Below are positions 17,901 to 27,189 of a stretch of 64,000 bases of DNA, piece after piece. Each line of letters begins with the position of its first letter. Positions within the stretch are counted from its first letter, which is position 1. The position numbers and the translations under genes were made by a program. Below the pieces are notes generated by a model, which was not told the DNA's origin, did not search any database, and worked only from the letters and a program-made list of their open reading frames with translations. Source of the stretch: Bacillus sp. OK048 (GTDB lineage: Bacteria; Bacillota; Bacilli; Bacillales; Cytobacillaceae). The stretch spans positions 248,001-312,000 of the forward strand of contig NZ_FNHN01000005.1 of assembly GCF_900103525.1 (NCBI RefSeq). The letters run 5' to 3'.

Positions 17901-18422
17901 AAAGCCAGCTTTTACATTCAGCATATCCTGACTTGTTTCGAGGAGAAGCAGGTCAACACCACCGTCAATCAGTCCTAACGCTTGTTCCTCATAGGAAGCA
18001 GCGAGTGCATCAAACGTAGTTCCACCTGTAACACTTAAGGTCTTAGTGGTCGGACCCATTGAACCTGCAACATACCGCGGCCATTCAGGAGTAGAAATTT
18101 CTTCTGCTTCTTTTTTTGCAATTTGACCGGCAATTTTATTTAATTCATAAGCCCTAAAACCTAGATTGTAGTCATTAAGAACAATGCTTGTGGCCCCGAA
18201 GGTATTGGTTTCAATAATATCAGCACCAGCCTCTAAGTATTCACGGTGAATTTTTGCGATTGTATAAGGGGCTGTTACATTCAGATACTCGTTACAGCCT
18301 TCATATTCCTCACCGCCAAAGTCCTCTGCTGTTAAATTTTCATCCTGAAGCATGGTACCCATGGCACCGTCCATGACAAGAATTCGTTTTTGGAGTTGTT
18401 CACTTAATGGAGCTTTCGACAT
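14973..18422 (-). CDS. metH: Cobalamin-dependent methionine synthase
   Basis: A 1149-residue MetH with all four modules in order. The homocysteine domain (1-320) has zinc-ligand [11 protein letters not shown]. The folate domain (about 345-600) has [12 protein letters not shown]. The B12 domain has the cobalt ligand His in DVHDIGKN (near residue 722) and [13 protein letters not shown]-terminal activation domain ends near residue 1149. It methylates homocysteine to methionine using methyltetrahydrofolate. The start at 18422 has AGGGGGA upstream and overlaps the end of yitJ by 23 bases. It is the last gene of the riboswitch-controlled operon. Confidence 0.97.
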   Translation of the reverse strand: MSKAPLSEQLQKRILVMDGAMGTMLQDENLTAEDFGGEEYEGCNEYLNVTAPYTIAKIHREYLEAGADIIETNTFGATSIVLNDYNLGFRAYELNKIAGQIAKKEAEEISTPEWPRYVAGSMGPTTKTLSVTGGTTFDALAASYEEQALGLIDGGVDLLLLETSQDMLNVKAGFVGIQNAFTKTGKVLPLIVSGTIEPMGTTLAGQSIESFYISLEHMNPIAVGLNCATGPEFMQEHVRSLANLASSAIICYPNAGLPDEEGHYHETPETLAKKLADFAAHGWLNIVGGCCGTTPDHIRAISEEMKKYSPRGDQSSDFHMVAGIEPFVYDDPTLRPIMVGERTNVIGSRKFKRLINEGKIEEAAEIARAQVKGGAHVIDICLADPDRDELSDMMNFIPELVKKIKVPLVIDSTDEKVIEQALKYSQGKAIINSINLEDGEERFEAVVPLIHKYGAAVVVGTIEEEGMGVTAERKLAIAKRSYDLLVNKYKLNPQDLIFDPLVFPVGTGDEQYIGSAKATVDGIKLIKEHLPKVQTILGVSNVSFGLPPVGREVLNSVFLYHCTVAGLDYAIVNTEKLERFASISKEEVLLAENLLFNTTDETLATFTEFYRGKKKEAKSTIPDMSLEERLSYYVIEGTKEGLLPDLAIALENYPAPLNIINGPLMEGMKEVGRLFNENQLIVAEVLQSAEVMKASVSYLEPFMEKGDVSASKGKVILATVKGDVHDIGKNLVDIILSNNGYDVLDLGIKVSPTELVQAIQKEKPDIVGLSGLLVKSAQQMVLTAQDMKKAGISTPILVGGAALSRKFTDTKIAKEYDGLVLYAKDAMYGLSLANQLQTPEEHEKLMAEKSEKLARLELPQEFESRSAVSTAVKIRPTVSTEVPVFTPMDTKKHILKTYSLSHVEPYINMQMLLGHHLGVKGKIANLLAEKNEKAVKIKEVVDGLLADAKQNNWILPAAVYQFFPAQSDGNKIFIYHPEEPNTIIETFDFPRQESAPHLCLADFVRSVDSGVKDYVGFFTVTAGRGIREQADKLKGEGRFLESHALQSLALETAEGFAELIHRQMRDRWGFPDPLTFTMQDRFTAKYQGQRFSFGYPACPDLEDQKKLFALLHPEEIGIELTEGCMMEPEASVSAMVFAHPEARYFNVLR

Positions 18423-20262
18423 AGCTGTTCCCCCTAACTTGACTTGCGCGCTGTCTGGCATAAATGGCTAATTCTGTTGTTAATTCATAGCGTAAAAATG
18501 GTGTGATTAAATATATTCCATTGAATAAATCAAGTGCCGCGTCAATTAATGATTTGGTGATTTCAATTCCTTCACGAGCTGCTTGAAGCGGGTGATCAGA
18601 GAGTGCTGCCATCCTGTCTCGAATCGATTGAGAGATTTTGATCCCTGGTACTTCATTATGAAGGAATTCGGCATTTCGACTTCCTGTTAACGGCATTAAT
18701 CCAATGTAAATGGGTGCGTTAAGGTGTTTGGTATTTTCGTATACTTCTATTAATTTTTCCTCTGAAAAAACAGGCTGTGAGATGAAATAATCAGCCCCAA
18801 ATTGAATCTTTTTCTCAAGGCGTTTAACGGCCTTTTCAACGGAACGAACATTGGGATTAAAGGCGCCGGCGATACTAAAAGCTGTTTTTTGTCCTAGGTC
18901 TTTTCCTGAAAAGGACAAACCTTCATTTAACTGTTTAATCATGTGGATCAGTTCAAAGGAAGATACATCATATACAGATGAAGCACCAGGGAAGTCGCCA
19001 ACTCGTGCCGGATCACCCGTAATCGCTAATACATCGTGCATGCCCAGAGTATGGAGCCCCATTAAATGAGATTGGAGACCGATGATATTTCTGTCTCTGC
19101 AGGCAATATGGATCAGGGGACGCATCCCTAATTCTTTTTTTACAAGATAACCAAGTGATTCATTGGATATTCGCACCTGTGCAAGTGAATTATCTGCCAG
19201 GGTAATGGCATCAATGCCAGCTTCCTTTAAGGCTTTTGCACCTTCAAAGAATTTTGATGTATCAAGTTTTCTAGGAGGATCTAATTCTACAATAACAGAT
19301 GGTCTTTCCTTAACTAATTCCTCAAGAGGCTGGACATCTCTTTTGGCAGCATGTGATTCAATAGCCATTTTCTTAGCTTTAAATTTAACAACTTTTTCAG
19401 TTACTGGTGCACTGTTTTTTAATTCTGAAGCAATAGCCCGGATATGTTCAGGTGTTGTACCACAGCAGCCGCCAATTAATCGAACACCTTCGTTACGAAA
19501 TGCTTGTGCCGATTTGCGAAAATAATCAGCATCGCCTTCATAGTGAAATTTCCCGTCCGTATAAGCTGGCAGGCTTGCATTTGGATAAGCAGACAGAAAG
19601 GCATGGCTGGGAAGTTCAATTTGCTCAAGTGTTTCAAGCATATGGTGTGGTCCAAGACGGCAATTCAAGCCTAAAACATCGGCACCTAGATTTTCAAGAC
19701 GTTTTAGTGCTTCATTAATGGGCGTTCGGTCTTGGAGGATACCAGGCTCCTGAAGTGATACTTGTGCGATAAGAGGAAGTTTCGTTTCCTTCCTTGCAAT
19801 CGTCAAGACCGTTTCCAGTTCTTCAAGGTCATAAAAGGTTTCAAATAGGAAACCATCCACACCCTCAAGCAGTAAACAATAAAATTGTTCGCGAAAACTT
19901 CGCTTAATTTCTTCTATTGTAACGGTACTACTCTTAATTCCGCGGATACCGCCTATAGTACCCAAGACATAGGCCTGACCGCCAGCAGCTTTTTTAGCAT
20001 TTTGAACGGCGCCAGCATTTATTTCTTTTACTGAATCTTCGAGCCCGTATCTTTGCAATTTCAAATAATTGGCCGCGTAGGTGTTCGTTTGAATGACATC
20101 AGCACCTGCGTCAATATAGGCTTTATGGATTTCCTGTATTTTTTCTGGATGTGAGAGGTTGAGTTCTTCAAAACAGCTATCGGTGCCAAAAGAATAGAGG
20201 AGGGTGCCCATGGCACCATCAGCTATTAATATTTGGTTTTTTAATTTTTCTAAAAATGTCAT
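18400..20262 (-). CDS. yitJ: Bifunctional homocysteine methyltransferase / methylenetetrahydrofolate reductase
   Basis: A roughly 620-residue fusion. The N-terminal half is a homocysteine S-methyltransferase domain with zinc cysteines in [11 protein letters not shown] (about residue 275). The C-terminal half (from about 320) is a MetF-type 5,10-methylenetetrahydrofolate reductase with [14 protein letters not shown] and FISQPVF. This is the domain order of B. subtilis YitJ. It supplies the methyl-folate that metH uses. The ATG at 20262 is chosen over an ATG two codons earlier because the AAGGAG site is too close to the latter. Confidence 0.93.
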   Translation of the reverse strand: MTFLEKLKNQILIADGAMGTLLYSFGTDSCFEELNLSHPEKIQEIHKAYIDAGADVIQTNTYAANYLKLQRYGLEDSVKEINAGAVQNAKKAAGGQAYVLGTIGGIRGIKSSTVTIEEIKRSFREQFYCLLLEGVDGFLFETFYDLEELETVLTIARKETKLPLIAQVSLQEPGILQDRTPINEALKRLENLGADVLGLNCRLGPHHMLETLEQIELPSHAFLSAYPNASLPAYTDGKFHYEGDADYFRKSAQAFRNEGVRLIGGCCGTTPEHIRAIASELKNSAPVTEKVVKFKAKKMAIESHAAKRDVQPLEELVKERPSVIVELDPPRKLDTSKFFEGAKALKEAGIDAITLADNSLAQVRISNESLGYLVKKELGMRPLIHIACRDRNIIGLQSHLMGLHTLGMHDVLAITGDPARVGDFPGASSVYDVSSFELIHMIKQLNEGLSFSGKDLGQKTAFSIAGAFNPNVRSVEKAVKRLEKKIQFGADYFISQPVFSEEKLIEVYENTKHLNAPIYIGLMPLTGSRNAEFLHNEVPGIKISQSIRDRMAALSDHPLQAAREGIEITKSLIDAALDLFNGIYLITPFLRYELTTELAIYARQRASQVRGNSYVESSIK

Positions 20263-20264
20263 GA

Positions 20265-21452
20265 TCATTCTCCTTGCTGCAAGACCAATAGTTTTTCATT
20301 GACTTGATTCAATGCCTGGGAAAAATCATTCATTAGATCGACTGGATTCTCTAAACCCACCGACAAACGAATGAGGCTATTTTTAATTCCTCGTTTTTCC
20401 CTTTCTGCTCGTGACATGGCAGCATGAGACATTTTTGCAGGGTAGGATAGAATGGATTCAACCGCTCCTAGACTAACCGCAAATACAGGTATTTTAACGT
20501 TGGAAAGAAAAACTTGAAGCGCACTTTCATTCGTGAATTCAAAGGATAAAACCGCCCCAGGTCCGCCTGCCTGACTCTTTTGCAACTCGTACTGTGGATG
20601 GTTTTCCAGACCAGGGTAATAAACCTTTTGGATTAACGGATGAGCCTCTAAAAATTCTGCTAGTTTCCTAGCTGATTTTTGTGATTGTTCTAATCTGACA
20701 TGAAGGGTTTTTATTCCCCGTAGCACTAACCAGGCATCCTGTACCCCAAGTATGGCACCAAAGGAGTTTTGTAAAGAATAAAGTCTACGACCTAATTCCT
20801 CATCTTTTACCACCGCAAGACCTGCCACCACGTCACTATGGCCTGATAAAAACTTCGTTGCACTATGAAGGACAACATCAGCTCCAAGCTCCAAAGGTCT
20901 TTGGTACTCAGGAGTTAAAAAGGTGTTATCTACATAAGTAATGGCGTTTATCTCTTTTGCCAAACCACAAATAGCTTCAATATCGGTAACCTTTAATAAA
21001 GGGTTTGATGGTGTTTCAACATAAAATGCTTTGGTGTTAGGCTTAATGGCCTCTTTCACTTGATTTAAGTCAGTCATGTCAACAAATGTATGCTCAATTC
21101 CGAATCGAGTCAGTACTTGTGTAACCATACGATAAGTTCCACCATATACATCATCCGTTATGACAATATGGTCACCGGCAGATAGCAAGAGGAAGGCGGT
21201 TGATATAGCAGCCATTCCTGATGAAAAAGCAAAGCCTCTCGTTCCGCCTTCCAATTCAGCAATTACATCCTCTAACGCTTCTCTTGTCGGGTTTCCACTT
21301 CTAGCGTAATCGTATTTCCCGTAATTTTCTAAATCAAATTGATGGAACGTTGATGCATGCTGGATTGGCACACTAACTGCTCCTGTTGCTGGATCCACTT
21401 TATGCTGATTATGAAGGAGCTTGGTTTCAAAACTATAATTCTCTGAACTCAT
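20265..21452 (-). CDS. metC: Cystathionine beta-lyase
   Basis: A 395-residue PLP enzyme of the Cys/Met metabolism family. The PLP lysine lies in [11 protein letters not shown] (about residue 205), and YARSGNPTR is near the N-terminus. It cleaves cystathionine to homocysteine. Its ATG overlaps the metI stop (TAATG), showing tight coupling. The metI-metC order distinguishes it from metI. Confidence 0.93.
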   Translation of the reverse strand: MSSENYSFETKLLHNQHKVDPATGAVSVPIQHASTFHQFDLENYGKYDYARSGNPTREALEDVIAELEGGTRGFAFSSGMAAISTAFLLLSAGDHIVITDDVYGGTYRMVTQVLTRFGIEHTFVDMTDLNQVKEAIKPNTKAFYVETPSNPLLKVTDIEAICGLAKEINAITYVDNTFLTPEYQRPLELGADVVLHSATKFLSGHSDVVAGLAVVKDEELGRRLYSLQNSFGAILGVQDAWLVLRGIKTLHVRLEQSQKSARKLAEFLEAHPLIQKVYYPGLENHPQYELQKSQAGGPGAVLSFEFTNESALQVFLSNVKIPVFAVSLGAVESILSYPAKMSHAAMSRAEREKRGIKNSLIRLSVGLENPVDLMNDFSQALNQVNEKLLVLQQGE

Positions 21453-22567
21453 TACCCAATCACTCCTACTTTTAATTTTGCTAATGCTTGTTCAAGATCT
21501 TTAATGATGTCTGTTGGATCCTCTAATCCTACTGAAAATCTTAATAGTCGATTGCAAACACCAGACTTAATACGAATTTCCAGTGGAATATCTGCATGGG
21601 TTTGTGTCGCTGGGTACGTAATAAAGCTTTCTGTTCCGCCAAGGCTTTCAGCAAAGGAAATAAGTGAAAGACCTTTAAGGAATGGATTAACCCATGCTTC
21701 ATCTTGTAACCGGAAGGAAACCATTCCGCCTTTACCAGGGTAAAGTACATCCGTTACACATTCATGGCCAGCAAGGTATTCTACAATGACCTTTGCATTG
21801 CTTTCATGCCTTTGCATACGAAGGGATAAGGTTTTCATTCCGCGCATGACTAGCCAGGAATCAAAAGGACTTAGGACTCCGCCCGCTCCGTTATGATGAA
21901 AAGCGAGCGCCTCACAAATTTCCTTTCCTTTTGCTACAATCAGCCCTGCAAGGACATCATTATGACCACCTAAGTATTTCGTCGCACTATGGATAACAAT
22001 GTCGGCACCAAGTAAAATGGGCTGCTGGAGGAGCGGTGTATAGAATGTATTGTCAACGATCAGAATAATTCCGTGCCTTTTTGCAATCTTAGATACAGCA
22101 GCAATGTCTGACTCCTGCATAAGTGGATTGGTTGGTGTTTCAAGAAAAATCGCCTTTGTGTCAGGAGTAATCCTTCTCTCAATCTCTTCAGGACTACAAG
22201 TATTAACATATTGAGTCTTCAGACCCCATTTTTTAAATCCCTGTTCTAGTAAACGATACGTTCCTCCGTATAAATCCTCGCTGACAATCCATTCGTCTCC
22301 GGATTGGAATAAAGAAAGTATCGTAAAAATAGCTGCCATACCTGAACTACAGGCAAAGCCTTGATCTGCACCCTCTAGATCCGCTATTGTTTTTTCTAGC
22401 AGCTGGCGTGTGGGATTTCCAGTCCGGGAATAATCAAATCCAGTCGACTGACCAATTCCTTCATGACGGTAGGCTGTTGAAAAATAAACAGGAGGATTAA
22501 CGGTGCCTGTCACCGAATCACTTCTATTTCCAATCTGCGCTAACTTCGTGTCCACTTTATAAACCAT
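21452..22567 (-). CDS. metI: Cystathionine gamma-synthase / O-acetylhomoserine thiolyase
   Basis: A 371-residue PLP enzyme with the lysine in SATKYLGGHND (about residue 195) and DYSRTGNPTRQ near the N-terminus. It condenses acylhomoserine with cysteine (or sulfide), the first step of the operon's pathway. The length matches B. subtilis MetI. The ATG has a GAGGGAGGA site and lies directly downstream of a SAM riboswitch. Confidence 0.93.
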   Translation of the reverse strand: MVYKVDTKLAQIGNRSDSVTGTVNPPVYFSTAYRHEGIGQSTGFDYSRTGNPTRQLLEKTIADLEGADQGFACSSGMAAIFTILSLFQSGDEWIVSEDLYGGTYRLLEQGFKKWGLKTQYVNTCSPEEIERRITPDTKAIFLETPTNPLMQESDIAAVSKIAKRHGIILIVDNTFYTPLLQQPILLGADIVIHSATKYLGGHNDVLAGLIVAKGKEICEALAFHHNGAGGVLSPFDSWLVMRGMKTLSLRMQRHESNAKVIVEYLAGHECVTDVLYPGKGGMVSFRLQDEAWVNPFLKGLSLISFAESLGGTESFITYPATQTHADIPLEIRIKSGVCNRLLRFSVGLEDPTDIIKDLEQALAKLKVGVIG

Positions 22568-22591
22568 TTCGATTTCCTCCCTCTAAAAAAA

Positions 22592-22623
22592 CAAAAAAGT
22601 CTTCTATAAGAAGAAGACTTTTG
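22592..22623 (-). terminator. Intrinsic terminator of the SAM riboswitch
   Basis: On the minus strand AAGTCTTCTTCTTATAGAAG folds into a stem with AAGACTTTTTT, ending in a T run just before the metI ribosome site. It forms the OFF state of the riboswitch. Confidence 0.85.
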
Positions 22624-22760
22624 GATGCACAATTGCATAGGTCATTCTTCTTATCTGCCAAGTTAAAATAACTTGTTGGAGTTAGCACCTTTTCAATGAA
22701 AAAGCCATTGATGGTTGCTGAGGCGTCACAGGGCCATTCCCTCTACCTCTCTTGATAAGA
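22624..22760 (-). promoter_or_regulatory. SAM-I (S-box) riboswitch aptamer
   Basis: The minus strand starts CTTATCAAGAGAGGTAGAGG and continues with GGCCCTGTGACGCCTCAGCAACC and GGTGCTAACTCC in order, then an antiterminator/terminator region. These are the conserved S-box blocks (P1 5' strand with kink-turn, P2, and the GCAACC core). SAM binding is expected to cause termination upstream of metI. Confidence 0.95.
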
Positions 22761-22785
22761 ACAAAAATATTTAGATTATTTATAA

Positions 22786-22814
22786 AATTTACTACAGTTT
22801 AGTGTGAGTGTCAA
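22786..22814 (-). promoter_or_regulatory. Sigma-A promoter of the met operon
   Basis: On the minus strand TTGACA (22814-22809) and TAAATT (22791-22786) are 17 bp apart, placing the transcript start about 20 bases before the SAM aptamer. Confidence 0.6.
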
Positions 22815-22899
22815 TTCCTTTTTGTATTGTTCCTTTAAACCACTAAAATCTTGTCGAAAAATTATCTTAAATAAAACGTATTTATTAGTCAAATAAGAG

Positions 22900-22928
22900 T
22901 TGACTCTTAAAATGGAAGCATTTATGAT
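22900..22928 (+). promoter_or_regulatory. Sigma-A promoter of the lasso-peptide cluster
   Basis: TTGACT (22900-22905) and TATGAT (22923-22928) are 17 bp apart, a strong vegetative promoter. Transcription would start near 22935, leaving a leader of about 225 bases before the cyclase gene. The leader contains an 8-bp inverted repeat, TGATATTG with CAATATCA (22978-23008). An open frame of 76 codons overlaps this promoter and leader and is not considered real. Confidence 0.7.
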
Positions 22929-22942
22929 AGGTATAACAAGAT

Positions 22943-22958
22943 GTTCTCTATTAAGAAC
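22943..22958. promoter_or_regulatory. SinR-type operator at the lasso-cluster promoter
   Basis: GTTCTCTATTAAGAAC is a GTTCT-N6-AGAAC palindrome and includes the SinR half-site GTTCTYT exactly. It lies just downstream of the predicted transcription start, so bound repressor would block initiation or escape. The same 5-6-5 palindrome occurs at the eps promoter. Confidence 0.6.
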
Positions 22959-23160
22959 CACTAAAAGTAAAAATAATGATATTGGGACCTTTACCTTTCT
23001 CAATATCAATATTAATAATATATTTGCACTGTTTGGGATTACTTTTAAGAATCCTATAATTAACTATGTTATTTGTGTTCATTTTAAAGAACTGGAAATT
23101 GGTATTAATCCTATGTTGATATCGTTTTAAAATCAAACGTAGAAGTAGCAGGAGGAAAAG

Positions 23161-25110
23161 ATGAGCGCTATTGCTGGTATATATCATTTGAACGATGAAC
23201 CTATAAATCTCGAACATGGCAGGAGAATAATGAAAGAGTTAGAAAGATTTCCAGCCGATGATGTTCAAACCTGGCATAGCGACAAAGTCTTTCTTGGCTG
23301 CCATGCCCAATGGATTACACCAGAATCTATAGGTGAAAAACTTCCTTTTTATGATCAAGACAGAAAGTTAGCAATTACAGCTGATGCAATTATTGATAAC
23401 CGAGATGAATTATTTGAAAGATTACAAGTTGATAAAAGGAAAAGAAAAGAGATCACTGATAGTGAACTAATCCTGCTCTCCTATCATAAATGGGGAGAAG
23501 ACTCTCCGAAATATCTAATTGGCGATTATGCCTTTATGATTTGGGATGAAAAAAATCAAAAGTTATTTGGGGCAAGAGATCCCTCTGGATATAGGACTCT
23601 ATACTATTTCAATAATAATACACGTTTAAGCTTTTGTACAACAATCGAACCATTGTTGACTTTACCCTATATTGAAAAGCATTTAAATGAGAATTATATT
23701 GCTGAATTTTTAGCGATTACTGGAATGATCGATACAGTTGATGCTCGTATGACTCCTTTTAAAAATATAGAGCAGGTACCTCCCTTCCATTCAATTTCAA
23801 TTGTTGGAGGAAAGATTAACTTAAATCGCTTCGGAACATTTATGCCAAAAGAAAAATTAAAGTTAAAAACCAACGAAGAATATGTAGAGGCGTTCCAAGA
23901 GGTTTTTCAGGAGGCTGTCAACTGTAGGTTGAGAACGTTTAGGGAAATCGGTTCTCAATTAAGTGGGGGGTTGGACTCAGGTTCAATTGTGGGGTTTGCC
24001 GCAAAAGAGCTGCGAAAAGATAATAAAACATTACATACTTTTAGTTATATTCCACCAAAAGATTTTGTCGATTTCACACATAAGCAGATAATGCCTGATG
24101 AGAGGCCATTTATTAAGAAAACGGTTGAATATGTAGGAGGAATTTCTGATCATTATTATGATTTTGACGGGAGAAGTTCTTATACCGAAATAGATGACTA
24201 TCTTGATGTGATGGAAATGCCGTACAAATTTGCGGAAAACTCTTTCTGGTTAAGAGGTATTTTTGAAAAAGCTCATGAAAAAGGTGTAGGGATTTTATTA
24301 AATGGTGATAAAGGTAATTCAACGATATCATGGGGTTCTGCACTTGATTATTATGCGATTCTTTTAAAGAGGTTTAAGTGGCTGCGTCTTATTCAAGAAT
24401 TACAGCAATATAGCTTAAGAACCGGTGGAGCCAGATTTCGATTGCTCCCTAATATTGTTAGAATAGGCTTTCCATTTATAAATCAAATGGTAGCTAGGGA
24501 CAAATCGCTGGAACTTCCAACATTAATTAATTCAGAGTTCGCAGAGAGAACCAGAGTATTTTCAAAGTTAAAAGAGTATGGAATTGATAGCTCTGGTTGG
24601 CTAACCTCTCAAAATATGTACGAGCAACGAAGGGTCGTATTTGATGAAATACCCACTTGGAATTCTGGGAGTACATTTAATGCCAAACTTTCATTGCGAT
24701 ACAAACTTTGGAAACGTGATCCTACGAATGATATTCGGGTGGTCCGTTATTGTTTTTCAGTTCCAGAAGATCAATTTGTTCAAAATGGCTTGGATCGGGC
24801 ACTCATTCGAAGATCAACAGAAAATGTGCTGCCAGATGATATTAGGTTAAATCAACGTGTCTGGGGTATCCAAGGTGCAGACTGGCTCCATCGTATGGTC
24901 CCAAATTGGAATATGCTCATTGAAGAAGTAAAGGAACTCATCAAAGATTCTAGCGTATTGAGATTTTTTGATGGGGAGGTAATAAGGTTAGCACTGGTCA
25001 AAAGTGAAAAGGGTCTAAAGTTAGAAAGGATGTCTGACCCCGATTATAGAATTTTAATGAGGGCTGTAATAGTATATCGGTTAATAAAGAAATACTTTGA
25101 AAGGGGGTGA
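23161..25110 (+). CDS. Lasso peptide cyclase (asparagine-synthetase homologue)
   Basis: A 649-residue AsnB-like protein. The N-terminus reads MSAIAGIYHL, so the catalytic Cys2 of a glutaminase is replaced, as is normal in lasso cyclases that need no ammonia. The synthetase domain has the ATP-binding SGGLDSGSIVGFA near residue 267 and LLNGDKGNSTISWG near 380. It activates the side-chain carboxylate of a core Asp/Glu with ATP and closes the macrolactam ring. It starts the operon after AGGAGG and its stop lies 4 bases before the precursor ATG. Confidence 0.92.
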   Translation: MSAIAGIYHLNDEPINLEHGRRIMKELERFPADDVQTWHSDKVFLGCHAQWITPESIGEKLPFYDQDRKLAITADAIIDNRDELFERLQVDKRKRKEITDSELILLSYHKWGEDSPKYLIGDYAFMIWDEKNQKLFGARDPSGYRTLYYFNNNTRLSFCTTIEPLLTLPYIEKHLNENYIAEFLAITGMIDTVDARMTPFKNIEQVPPFHSISIVGGKINLNRFGTFMPKEKLKLKTNEEYVEAFQEVFQEAVNCRLRTFREIGSQLSGGLDSGSIVGFAAKELRKDNKTLHTFSYIPPKDFVDFTHKQIMPDERPFIKKTVEYVGGISDHYYDFDGRSSYTEIDDYLDVMEMPYKFAENSFWLRGIFEKAHEKGVGILLNGDKGNSTISWGSALDYYAILLKRFKWLRLIQELQQYSLRTGGARFRLLPNIVRIGFPFINQMVARDKSLELPTLINSEFAERTRVFSKLKEYGIDSSGWLTSQNMYEQRRVVFDEIPTWNSGSTFNAKLSLRYKLWKRDPTNDIRVVRYCFSVPEDQFVQNGLDRALIRRSTENVLPDDIRLNQRVWGIQGADWLHRMVPNWNMLIEEVKELIKDSSVLRFFDGEVIRLALVKSEKGLKLERMSDPDYRILMRAVIVYRLIKKYFERG

Positions 25111-25114
25111 TTTA

Positions 25115-25267
25115 ATGAAAAGAGAATGGCAAAAACCGGTATTAGAAATGTTAGATGTGAAGATGACAGCGCACAATGTTGCTGGTAACAAATATGATGC
25201 CGACTGGTCCAATGGGCAGCCAGTACCTCAAGATCCAAATGGTAACCATCTTGATATGAAGAGCTAA
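25115..25267 (+). CDS. Lasso peptide precursor (paeninodin-like)
   Basis: A 50-residue precursor with an AAGGGGGTG ribosome site overlapping the cyclase stop. The leader MKREWQKPVLEMLDV has the YxxP-like/LxxLDV recognition pattern of Firmicutes lasso leaders, with the conserved penultimate Thr at residue 18 (KMTA). By analogy to paeninodin the core would begin at His20 and run to Ser50 (31 residues), with Asp28 at core position 9 as ring acceptor. The core ends HLDMKS, and its C-terminal Ser suits the kinase encoded next. His at core position 1 is unusual; processing at another residue is possible. Confidence 0.85.
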   Translation: MKREWQKPVLEMLDVKMTAHNVAGNKYDADWSNGQPVPQDPNGNHLDMKS

Positions 25268-25375
25268 TTTGGAAGACCAGTGGGTATGACTTATCAAGAG
25301 ACAATTATTAATCTTTATCTATTTGAATTTCATTTTATGAATTCAAAATAGATGGAATTTGTTAACTTACATAAA

Positions 25376-25415
25376 AGGCCCTTATATATAGATGATGATA
25401 TAAGGGCTTTTTATA
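25376..25415 (+). terminator. Attenuating terminator after the precursor gene
   Basis: GCCCTTATAT and ATATAAGGGC form a 10-bp stem followed by TTTTT. It lies between the precursor and kinase genes, with a second AT-rich hairpin at about 25310-25352. Partial termination here would give more precursor mRNA than enzyme mRNA. Confidence 0.75.
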
Positions 25416-25443
25416 TAAACATGGATTTATTGGAGTGAATACG

Positions 25444-26376
25444 ATGGTGAAAGTTGCAAATGAAGAAATTTATAAGGCCTTTGGATTTTCGGTGAGAAGT
25501 AAAATCCCTTTACCTGAATTATTAGTGGCCGATAACGCTACGGACTCTATAGATATAGAAATTGGATTAAAGGATTTATCAAATTTATGGTCAGAATTAT
25601 CTGATTCGCAGAGCAGATTTGTAATGAATGAAACTCTAGTTATGTTTAAGGTTCCTGATACTGCTATTTTTCTAATCGAAGAAGGAAAACGAATCACTGT
25701 ATCCCCTTTGAATGAATATAAAGAAGATGTGATAAGACTCTTTGTATTGGGAAGTTGCATGGGGTCTATCTTGATGCAAAGAGGAATCTTTCCTTTACAT
25801 GGGAGCGCAATTGCAATTAATGGAAAAGCTTACGGTATTATTGGTGATTCCGGGGCCGGAAAATCTACCTTGGCATCAGCATTTCTACATAAAGGTTATC
25901 AATTGCTAACAGATGATGTTATTGGTGTTTATTTTACAAATGAAAATGTTCCTATGGTGATCCCATCCTATCCCCAACAGAAACTCTGGCAGGAAAGCTT
26001 AGATGAGTTCGGAATCGACAATAGGGAATTCAGACCTATTTATCAAAGAGAAACTAAATTTGCCATTCCAATTAAAAACCAATTCTCATCTATGCCACTA
26101 CCACTTGCTGGTTTATTCGAATTAGTATTAACCGAAAAGAAGGAAATAGAACTTAAACAAATTGAAGGTCTTTCTCGTTTGCAGACACTATTAATTCATA
26201 CATACAGGAATTCACTTATCCAAAACCTGGGCCTAACCAACTGGCATTTTACAAAATCAACGAAGATTGTTAATCAGATAAATATGTACCAGTTACGTAG
26301 ACCAAAAAATACATTTACTGCGAATGAATTGGTTTCACAAATAATAAGCTGTATAAACAAGGAGATTGAAATATGA
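25444..26376 (+). CDS. HPr-kinase-like lasso peptide kinase
   Basis: A 310-residue protein with a P-loop GDSGAGKSTLASAF (about residues 136-149) and a following DDVIG segment, as in HPr kinase/phosphorylase catalytic domains. It lacks the usual HPrK length and context. In the paeninodin cluster the related PadeK phosphorylates the C-terminal Ser of the precursor, and the precursor here also ends in Ser. The start at 25444 is chosen for its GGAG site at 8 bases over a GTG three codons earlier. It overlaps the next gene by 4 bases. Confidence 0.88.
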   Translation: MVKVANEEIYKAFGFSVRSKIPLPELLVADNATDSIDIEIGLKDLSNLWSELSDSQSRFVMNETLVMFKVPDTAIFLIEEGKRITVSPLNEYKEDVIRLFVLGSCMGSILMQRGIFPLHGSAIAINGKAYGIIGDSGAGKSTLASAFLHKGYQLLTDDVIGVYFTNENVPMVIPSYPQQKLWQESLDEFGIDNREFRPIYQRETKFAIPIKNQFSSMPLPLAGLFELVLTEKKEIELKQIEGLSRLQTLLIHTYRNSLIQNLGLTNWHFTKSTKIVNQINMYQLRRPKNTFTANELVSQIISCINKEIEI

Positions 26377-26678
26377 AAATGTTAAGTGTAGATAAACTCT
26401 CTATGGAAACGACTATCGTTCAAAGTCCAGGAAATATAATAAGTGATATGGATGGAGAAACTGTAATGATTAGTATTGATAACGGAAAATATTACAATTT
26501 AGGAACAATCGGCGGGCATATTTGGAAAAGTATAAAGATACCTATTACTATTAATAAATTAATCTCAAAATTAACTAGCGAGTTTGATGTGGAAATCAGT
26601 GAATGCCAGCAAGAAGTCATTCCCTTTCTAGAGCAGCTATTAAATGAAAACATTATAAAGATTGAAAAAGGTCTATAG
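26373..26678 (+). CDS. PqqD-like leader-recognition protein (lasso B1)
   Basis: A 101-residue protein of the PqqD/RRE fold. The family pattern is seen in GETVMISIDNGKYYNLGTIG (in parts, residues 30-48) followed by a helical C-terminal half with ISKLTSEFDVEISECQQEV. B1 proteins bind the leader peptide and deliver the precursor to the B2 protease and cyclase. Its ATG overlaps the kinase stop. Confidence 0.9.
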   Translation: MKMLSVDKLSMETTIVQSPGNIISDMDGETVMISIDNGKYYNLGTIGGHIWKSIKIPITINKLISKLTSEFDVEISECQQEVIPFLEQLLNENIIKIEKGL

Positions 26679-26718
26679 AATTATCATTGTTTAAAAAGTA
26701 AGGAAGGATTCGTGAAAA

Positions 26719-27189
26719 GTGAGAAAAATATGGTTATTCTTCACTTCAGATGTTCAGATGAAAAGTTTACTAATTGAAGCGTACATTTTTTTAGCATGGG
26801 CACGTGTGTTAAAAACCTTCCCTTTCAGAAGGGTTTCCCCTTTTCTTGGCTCTCAAATGAGTGAAACATCTTTTGAAATTGCTGCTGTAAATATAAAAAT
26901 CGTTAAACAAATATCCCATGCTATTCATATTATGAGTAAATATACATTGTGGGAAAGCAAATGCTTAATAATGGCAATGGCTTGTATGAAAATGTTAGAA
27001 CGACGGCAAATTGATAGTACTCTTTATTTAGGGACAGCCAAAGATGAGAATGGACAAATGATTGCTCATGCTTGGCTGAGGAGTGGGCCTCTTTATTTGA
27101 CTGGAGCTGAGGAAATGAAGAAGTTTGTAGTTGTTGGTAAATTTGCCAAAAAAGTCGAGGTATTAATAAATAAGGAGCAATTACAGTGA
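26719..27189 (+). CDS. Transglutaminase-like lasso leader peptidase (B2)
   Basis: A 156-residue cysteine protease of the lasso B2 type. The catalytic Cys82 lies in WESKCLIMAMACMKML, and His117 in the invariant AHAWL motif. It removes the leader peptide before ring closure. The start is GTG with AGGAAGGA 10 bases upstream. The stop overlaps the next GTG start, so the operon is continuous. N-terminal hydrophobic residues may mediate membrane or partner contact. Confidence 0.9.
   Translation: MRKIWLFFTSDVQMKSLLIEAYIFLAWARVLKTFPFRRVSPFLGSQMSETSFEIAAVNIKIVKQISHAIHIMSKYTLWESKCLIMAMACMKMLERRQIDSTLYLGTAKDENGQMIAHAWLRSGPLYLTGAEEMKKFVVVGKFAKKVEVLINKEQLQ

Noticed and set aside
22900-23130. A 76-codon open frame upstream of the lasso cyclase
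   Set aside because: It begins inside the predicted -35 box, has no ribosome site, and spans the promoter, operator and leader, so it is best explained as non-coding leader.
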